Shown here one piece after another: positions 59,004-64,000 of a stretch of DNA of 64,000 nucleotides. The DNA is taken from the NCBI GenBank assembly GCA_000961765.1, contig LADT01000005.1, positions 1-64,000 of the forward strand. Direction: 5' to 3'. Made by a program: the position numbers and the translations under genes. Position 1 is the first letter of the stretch; each line of letters opens with the position of its first letter. The notes under the pieces are model-generated. The model did no database searches and had not been told where the DNA came from. It worked only from the letters and a program-made list of their open reading frames with translations. This DNA comes from Clostridiaceae bacterium BRH_c20a (GTDB lineage Bacteria; Bacillota; Peptococcia; Peptococcales; BICA1-8).

Positions 59004-60248
59004 TTACGGTAAACTTGATACAACCCTACCTAGAGCATCATATAGAACCCCAGGATCACCATCATTATTCCAGATATTTTTATTAGTCCAAACAATTGCG
59101 TTTTCCTTTTCGGAAGCAGCAGGACCACTTGCTATTTTTATTGCCTGAGCGGATTTTAGAATAAAGTTCTCAGGGAAAAGAAATTCATCATTTCCTTTGG
59201 CACTGACCAGCCTCCAACCACCCATATCTACCTCATTATTTCCTATGTTTTTTATTTCCACTAACTCTTCTTTTAAGTCAATTGAAATAATCCTGATATC
59301 TTTTGGAATTTTCTCTTCAATACTTTTTTCTTCAATTCCCGCTACATTAAAACTAATATCTTTGCCATTACTTTGCACAATAATTGGCCCTTGGAGATCA
59401 GTGCGAAAATACTGAACACCTTTTTCCTCTAGTCTTTTTATTATCTCCTGATGGGGATGCCCGTAGTCATTCTCTTTGCCAACTGAGATTACAGCATACT
59501 TAGGTGCTACTATGTCTAAAAAAGGCTGGCTAGTCGAGGTGCTGCTGCCGTGGTGACCAACCTTTAAAATATCTATCTTTAACTGTGTTCGGGATTGGAG
59601 AAGAATTTCCCCTTCCGACTTTTCCTCGGCATCACCGGTAAATAAAAAGCTATTATCACCATAGATTAACTTTACCACAGCACTATAATTATTTAAGTCT
59701 GGGTAGTTGCTACTATTAGGTGCAACAAAAACCGCAGTAGCCCTGTCACCTATATTGAGGGCTATTCCCCCCTTGGCTTCAGTTACTTTTAGGCCTTTAT
59801 TCTTTATTGCCAAAAGGAGATCTTCAAATGACTTTGATGTATGACTAACCTTAGGCAGATAAACCTTACCGATATTAAAGCTATTAATTACTACATCTAA
59901 ACCGCCTATATGATCCTCATGGGGATGGGTCCCGATAACATGATCAACTAGTTTGATGTCCAATTTTTTTAAATAGTCTACAACACCCTTGCCAGCACTA
60001 TTGCAACCAGCATCAATAAGGATAGTTTGACCATCGGGTAACATAATCAATGTAGAATCACCCTGTCCCACATCAAGATAGTGAACTTCCAAATAATCCG
60101 TGGAAGTACTAATCTCTTTAGCGCCGCTCCGTTCCAAATTATTTTGAGTAGTTTCCTCAATTGTTCCCCGTTCGGCTGTACAACCTATAAAGAAAAATAT
60201 AATAAAAATACTTATTAATAGTAAAAGAGGCTTTTTTCTCTTAAACAA
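59004..60248 (-). CDS. Secreted ComEC/Rec2-like metallo-beta-lactamase-fold hydrolase with lamin-tail domain
   Basis: 414 residues starting at a TTG (GGGGG 7 nt upstream). Lipobox FFFIGCTAE (Cys about residue 23). The hydrolase domain (about 50-290) has LDVGQGDSTLIM, GTHPHEDHIGG (HxxxHxDH-like metal site), LFTGDAEEKSE and KVGHHGSSTSTSQPFLD, as in the ComEC C-terminal domain. A C-terminal lamin-tail domain (about 312-412) contains DLKEELVEIKNIGNNEVDMGGWRLVS. Probably extracellular and membrane-anchored, acting on DNA or nucleotides. The LTD may bind DNA. Possible partner: DUF3006 protein at 55260. Confidence 0.88.
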   Translation of the reverse strand: MFKRKKPLLLLISIFIIFFFIGCTAERGTIEETTQNNLERSGAKEISTSTDYLEVHYLDVGQGDSTLIMLPDGQTILIDAGCNSAGKGVVDYLKKLDIKLVDHVIGTHPHEDHIGGLDVVINSFNIGKVYLPKVSHTSKSFEDLLLAIKNKGLKVTEAKGGIALNIGDRATAVFVAPNSSNYPDLNNYSAVVKLIYGDNSFLFTGDAEEKSEGEILLQSRTQLKIDILKVGHHGSSTSTSQPFLDIVAPKYAVISVGKENDYGHPHQEIIKRLEEKGVQYFRTDLQGPIIVQSNGKDISFNVAGIEEKSIEEKIPKDIRIISIDLKEELVEIKNIGNNEVDMGGWRLVSAKGNDEFLFPENFILKSAQAIKIASGPAASEKENAIVWTNKNIWNNDGDPGVLYDALGRVVSSLP

Positions 60249-60286
60249 ATTATTACCCCCATTAATTTTTCTAAATTAAATGGTTT

Positions 60287-60964
60287 TTAATTATTTGGAA
60301 TTTGCCAGTTAATATCGCTGCTTCCCATTCTTTTTAGATAATCATTTGTTCTAGAAAATGGCCTGCTACCAAAAAAACCTCGGTGTGATGAAAAGGGACT
60401 AGGATGGGGTGACTCAATGATAAAATGCTGGGTTGCATTTATAAGCTGCCGCTTATCCTGGGCATTTTTCCCCCATAGGATAAATATAACCGGCTTTTCC
60501 CTATCATTCAAAGTACTGATCACTTTGTCAGTGAAAGTCTCCCAGCCTTTACCTTTATGGGAATTAGGCATTCCTTGACGAACTGTGAGAACTGTATTTA
60601 AAAGTAAAACTCCCTGTTTTGCCCACTCTGTAAGATACCCGTTGTTAGGAATAAAACAACCTAGATCAGTATGTAGTTCCTTAAATATATTTTGCAAGGA
60701 TGGGGGCGGGTTGACCCCTGGTTTAACCGAAAAGCTTAACCCATGGGCCTGCCCCGGACCGTGATAAGGGTCCTGTCCTAATATTACTACCTTTGTCTCG
60801 GCATAAGAAGTAAAATGTAGTGCATTAAAAATATCATATTTATTCGGATATACTTCATTATATTGATATTCTTTTATCAAGAATGCCCTTAAGTCCTTAT
60901 AATAGTCCTTTTGAAATTCCTGGTTTAGTAAATCTGCCCAATCGTTTCTCAATACTTCAGTCAT
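60287..60964 (-). CDS. ung: Uracil-DNA glycosylase (family 1)
   Basis: 225 residues from the ATG at 60964 (AGAGGAG upstream). Motifs: [18 protein letters not shown] (catalytic Asp), [22 protein letters not shown] and [11 protein letters not shown] (catalytic His). Removes uracil from DNA. Standalone gene with no DNA-repair partners nearby. Confidence 0.97.
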   Translation of the reverse strand: MTEVLRNDWADLLNQEFQKDYYKDLRAFLIKEYQYNEVYPNKYDIFNALHFTSYAETKVVILGQDPYHGPGQAHGLSFSVKPGVNPPPSLQNIFKELHTDLGCFIPNNGYLTEWAKQGVLLLNTVLTVRQGMPNSHKGKGWETFTDKVISTLNDREKPVIFILWGKNAQDKRQLINATQHFIIESPHPSPFSSHRGFFGSRPFSRTNDYLKRMGSSDINWQIPNN

Positions 60965-61031
60965 TACATAACTCCTCTTTATCAAGCTTTATTTTTCTCT
61001 TTTATTATAAAGTAAAACTCAATGATTGGAG

Positions 61032-61931
61032 TTATAAATTTTCAACTATTTCCTCTAAGCCTTCGGTTATGGAGTAAGCTGGCTCCCATTTAAGCAACTC
61101 CTTGGCTTTAGAGTTATTTAATACACTATGTAAGATATCACCTTCTTTTTTAGGTCCATATAAGCAGGTTAAGTCCTTTTTCATTATGCTTCGTATGATA
61201 GCTAAGAGGTCATTAATTGTTATGGCAGTCTTAGTACTGATATTAAATATCTCATAATCCCCAGTAGATAGTGCACAAAGATTAGCTTTTGCAACATCAC
61301 TTACATAAATAAAATCCCTTGTTTGTTCTCCCGTTCCAAAAATTGTAGGAGCCTTATTATTTAATAGATTATCAATAAATATAGCCACCACACCTCCTTC
61401 ACCGGAAAGCTTTTGATTAATCCCATAAACATTAGAGTACCGAAGTATCGTATACCTTAATCCAAAAAGTTCGGCAAACATTTTAAGATAGTATTCCGCG
61501 GTAAGCTTGGACAAACCATAAAATGCTAAAGGTACAGTATTATGCTTTTCATCTAATACTAAATATTCCGGCTTTCCATATACTGCGGCTGATGAAGAAA
61601 AAACAATTTTCCTTACCTTATGCTTGCTACAATTATCTAACACATTAATAGTTCCCAGAATATTAATCTGAGCATCTGTATGGGGGTCCGCCTGTGAGTC
61701 CTGAACACTTATTTGAGCTGCTAAATGAACTACCGCTTCAGGCCTCTCCTTTTCAAAAACCTGCTCCAAGTCTTTTGAACAAATATCCATCTGATAAAAT
61801 CCTGCTTTTTTATTTATGATTTTACCTGTTTTTAAGTTATCAACGATTATTACCTCATATCCCTCCATTATCAATAAATCAACTGTGTGGGAACCTATAA
61901 ATCCTGCGCCCCCCGTAACAAGAACCTTCAC
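61032..61931 (-). CDS. NAD-dependent sugar epimerase, GalE-like
   Basis: 299 residues beginning with GTG (AAGGGG upstream). Short-chain dehydrogenase fold: GGAGFIGSHTVDLL (NAD), SSSAAVYGKP, YGLSKLTAEYY (catalytic Tyr-x3-Lys), RYSNVYGINQ, and a C-terminal region typical of nucleotide-sugar epimerases. Converts UDP-glucose/galactose or another UDP-sugar; the exact epimer is uncertain. It is not next to other sugar genes. Confidence 0.9.
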   Translation of the reverse strand: MKVLVTGGAGFIGSHTVDLLIMEGYEVIIVDNLKTGKIINKKAGFYQMDICSKDLEQVFEKERPEAVVHLAAQISVQDSQADPHTDAQINILGTINVLDNCSKHKVRKIVFSSSAAVYGKPEYLVLDEKHNTVPLAFYGLSKLTAEYYLKMFAELFGLRYTILRYSNVYGINQKLSGEGGVVAIFIDNLLNNKAPTIFGTGEQTRDFIYVSDVAKANLCALSTGDYEIFNISTKTAITINDLLAIIRSIMKKDLTCLYGPKKEGDILHSVLNNSKAKELLKWEPAYSITEGLEEIVENL

Positions 61932-62432
61932 TTTATAACCCCTTCTCTTACATTAATTACTAGTTTATGTATATGTAAGTAAGGGGGCAAAATTTGCAAT
62001 TATTTTTAGATAAATAAAAACCCCTGGAATTTAGGGGTTGGGTAAACTTTAATTAATTTTATATGATGCTATTCACAGATTGTTACCTCTCAGCAATTGC
62101 ACTCCTACTAAAACGTATTATTCTACATTTACAAAATGCCTAATTTATACTGATGTTATTAAAAGTAAGCCCTTACGAATATAGCAAGGGCTTACCCAAA
62201 GAAGGGGGTGTGTGATAAATTTATAGTGGTTTTAAAAGCTTTGAAAAATCCTTAGTATAATTTCCTACCCAAATCGCAAGAATAATGTTTATATTTTATC
62301 AAATCGTGATTCTATCATAAATTCATAATAACCAACCAAATAGCCTTAGTGCTTCTTGGGACAATTCAATTGTTTCAACCATTGAACTTTAAAAATATTT
62401 TTAAATCTAATACAATTTCACTTTTATTAATA
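61932..62432. other. Intergenic region with two hairpins
   Basis: AT-rich and without a supported gene. A stem AACCCCT / AGGGGTT followed by TTTTTATTTA on the minus strand (62015-62039), and a 10-bp stem GTAAGCCCTT / AAGGGCTTAC with TTTTAAT on the minus strand (62157-62195), both likely terminators for transcription from the AOR2/MoaD pair. 62196-62432 shows nothing recognisable. Confidence 0.65.
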
Positions 62433-62723
62433 TCATCCACCTGATATAGGAGGAATTATGTGAATAACATCTCCTGGCCAAACTAGCTCATGCGAAAAAT
62501 CCTTTGGATAAACAGATTTATTATTTAAAATAATTAAAAGGTTACCTTCTGAACTCCAAATACTATCCATAATTAGCTTTTGAAAACAAATATTATATTT
62601 TATAGCCAATTTTAAAAACAACTCTTCTATTGTTATTTCATTTTCTAGAACTATCTCTAGCTTTCTTGATAAATTAGCAATTTCAATTCCTGGAGGTAGG
62701 TTTAATATAACTTTATCTACCAT
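62433..62723 (-). CDS. MoaD/ThiS-like protein linked to second AOR
   Basis: 96 residues ending IIPPISGG, a Gly-Gly sulfur-carrier tail. A ubiquitin-like core with IEIANLSRKLEIVLENEITI and HELVWPGDVIHI. A paralogue of 35217-35522, it follows the second AOR by 21 bp. TGGAGA precedes the ATG. It probably supplies sulfur for the pterin of that AOR. The polyferredoxin that accompanies the first AOR is not seen here; it may lie beyond the window. Confidence 0.85.
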   Translation of the reverse strand: MVDKVILNLPPGIEIANLSRKLEIVLENEITIEELFLKLAIKYNICFQKLIMDSIWSSEGNLLIILNNKSVYPKDFSHELVWPGDVIHIIPPISGG

Positions 62724-62744
62724 AATTTTTCTCCAATTAATTAT

Positions 62745-64000
62745 TTAACCATAAATTTCTTTTGCAACATCTTCGAGTCTAAGTTCTACTAATCTTTCTT
62801 TTGTTGGCCAACCAGTTTCCGGGTCAAACCCTTGAGCTTCAAAAAACTCCTTACCCAGTTCATTAATAGGTAAAGAAACCTCACCTAGTGGACCTCTACC
62901 TTGTGGTGGATGACCATAAGCTCTTCCAGGTGTATTAAATTTAGTTACTTGAACCCCCTCACGAGCATTAAATGCGTGTCGTAAAGCAGCAATACGATCA
63001 CCTATCAGCTGTAAATCGTCAATTGTGTATTTTTTCCCTGTCACAGCTGTAAGAAATTCTGGCCATGTATTAACATCCATTTTTGTTACAGCAAACATGC
63101 AGACACCTGTACTAAAAATTGCTTGTAACAAATTTGATACCTTTGCATGAAGGCGACCTTTACCTTCATATTTATACTTTTCAACTTTTTCCCCGATATC
63201 CAAACCTCGATAACCACCGCCATTATCAAAAGGAACAAGCCCTAACTGTGTATGCCTACCCGGTGTTGCATCAAATTTATAGGAAATACCCCAACTAGGC
63301 GCATATCGTGGATCATGTGCAGGTAGTTCTTGCCCTCCTACATGAATTGCAAATTCTTCTGATCCTTTTCCAATTTTCTCTACAGCCTTTAGTACTCCAT
63401 CTGCTAGTATATTACCAAATCCTTCGCGTTTTGCTAATCTTTCAGTCAAAGCAACAATAACTTCGTGATTGCCCCAATTTAGTTCTAAACCATCTGTTTC
63501 TTCTTTTGTTATTAAGCCTTTTTCGTAACATTCTATTGCAAAACCAATTGCTGCTCCTGCAGAGATTGTATCTAAGCCATAACGGTTACAAATATCATTT
63601 AGCTTAAATAACGATTCCACATTATCATTTAAAAGATTATTTCCAAACATTCCACAAGTTTCATATTCAGGTTTATGAACTTCATCTACTTTGTATGCAC
63701 CACTTTCTACTTTATATATACCCCCACATGCAATAGGACAACGCCAGCAAGCATATTTCTTCACTTCATACTTTAAAATTTCATCATCGCTAATTTTTGT
63801 TGCAGTTGGAAAATCATCTACACCTACTCCATCCCAATTTGTTACGGGCGAGTCATTACTAAAGGCGGAACTAGCTACATGATCAATCGATCCATATTTC
63901 CTGAAATGACGAATATCATCCCGGTCTATATGTTCTACCCATTTCCTTCTTAATTCTTGAGCTTCTTCTTTATTAGCTAAAGGAACTTCTATATTACCTT
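62745..64000 (-). CDS. Second aldehyde:ferredoxin oxidoreductase (partial, runs off the window)
   Basis: The frame stays open from the stop at 62745 to the window edge, giving 418 residues of the C-terminal two-thirds; the GTG at 63764 is internal. Visible: CWRCPIAC (Cys ligands), YGLDTISAGAAIGFAIECYE, GNILADGVLKAVEKIGKGSEEF, and a final Cys in TGVCMFAV. The upstream part (PVTNWDGVGVDDFP, RHFRKYGS) aligns with AOR. It differs from the first AOR (33327-35198) throughout, so this is a separate paralogue with a probably different aldehyde. Paired with MoaD2 at 62433. Confidence 0.92.
   Translation of the reverse strand, partial: GNIEVPLANKEEAQELRRKWVEHIDRDDIRHFRKYGSIDHVASSAFSNDSPVTNWDGVGVDDFPTATKISDDEILKYEVKKYACWRCPIACGGIYKVESGAYKVDEVHKPEYETCGMFGNNLLNDNVESLFKLNDICNRYGLDTISAGAAIGFAIECYEKGLITKEETDGLELNWGNHEVIVALTERLAKREGFGNILADGVLKAVEKIGKGSEEFAIHVGGQELPAHDPRYAPSWGISYKFDATPGRHTQLGLVPFDNGGGYRGLDIGEKVEKYKYEGKGRLHAKVSNLLQAIFSTGVCMFAVTKMDVNTWPEFLTAVTGKKYTIDDLQLIGDRIAALRHAFNAREGVQVTKFNTPGRAYGHPPQGRGPLGEVSLPINELGKEFFEAQGFDPETGWPTKERLVELRLEDVAKEIYG

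Noticed and set aside
62323-62382. 19-codon frame (MVETIELSQEALRLFGWLL) between MoaD2 and the hairpin
   Set aside because: It looks helical, but there is no ribosome site and no context support.

Overview
The window looks like a chromosomal segment of a low-GC, endospore-forming, strictly anaerobic member of the Clostridia, probably Peptococcaceae-like. The evidence is two spore-coat type genes (CotF-like and a CotJC-like manganese catalase), rubrerythrin, two aldehyde:ferredoxin oxidoreductases, a T-box, an FMN riboswitch, clostridial-type Shine-Dalgarno sites with frequent TTG/GTG starts, and sigma54-dependent catabolism. The taxonomic guess is inference; no rRNA or tRNA gene is present.

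Layout. (1) 0.2-6.2 kb: a metal-transport-like cassette on the minus strand (blaI-type repressor, M56 peptidase, FtrD-like DUF2318 protein, Cys-rich membrane protein, two FtsX/MacB-type permeases, ATPase). Two TACTA-N7-TAGTA operators suggest BlaI control. (2) 6.2-13.9 kb: DUF2680 protein, LysM/G5/M23 peptidase, a membrane transporter-like protein, uvrX-yolD behind a LexA box, and spore-coat genes. (3) 14-18.5 kb: ribD-ribE-ribBA-ribH behind an FMN riboswitch, with repeat elements inside the operon. (4) 18.6-33.1 kb: fetAB, a 41-residue zinc-ribbon gene, a molybdopterin oxidoreductase, MoxR/DUF58/DUF4129 genes, rubrerythrin, TrkH and a potassium channel, and an fbpABC iron importer under a perfect Fur box.

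(5) 33.3-47.3 kb is the most striking part: a 13-gene minus-strand catabolic island. It holds an arginase/agmatinase-family ureohydrolase, a U32-like TIM-barrel protein, a duplicated pair of unrecognised proteins (CGH/CxCG protein plus two-cluster ferredoxin-domain protein), a TctABC importer, a GabT-like aminotransferase, a polyferredoxin, a MoaD-like protein and a tungsten-type AOR, with a sigma54 activator at its head. A -24/-12 promoter and three 17-bp repeated sites sit between activator and operon. A reasonable model is import of a guanidino or amino acid, release of urea, transamination to a semialdehyde and ferredoxin-linked oxidation of that aldehyde.

(6) 47.4-64 kb: RlpA-like protein with an apparent non-AUG start, an NCS2 permease, a glcEDF-like 2-hydroxyacid dehydrogenase operon behind a T-box leader, HD-GYP phosphodiesterase, DUF3006, a SWIM/SNF2 helicase, a ComEC-like hydrolase with lamin-tail domain, uracil-DNA glycosylase, an epimerase, and a second MoaD/AOR pair that runs off the window.

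Intergenic regions are unusually rich in dispersed repeats: at least seven recognisable families, some composite, fill most gaps longer than 300 bases.
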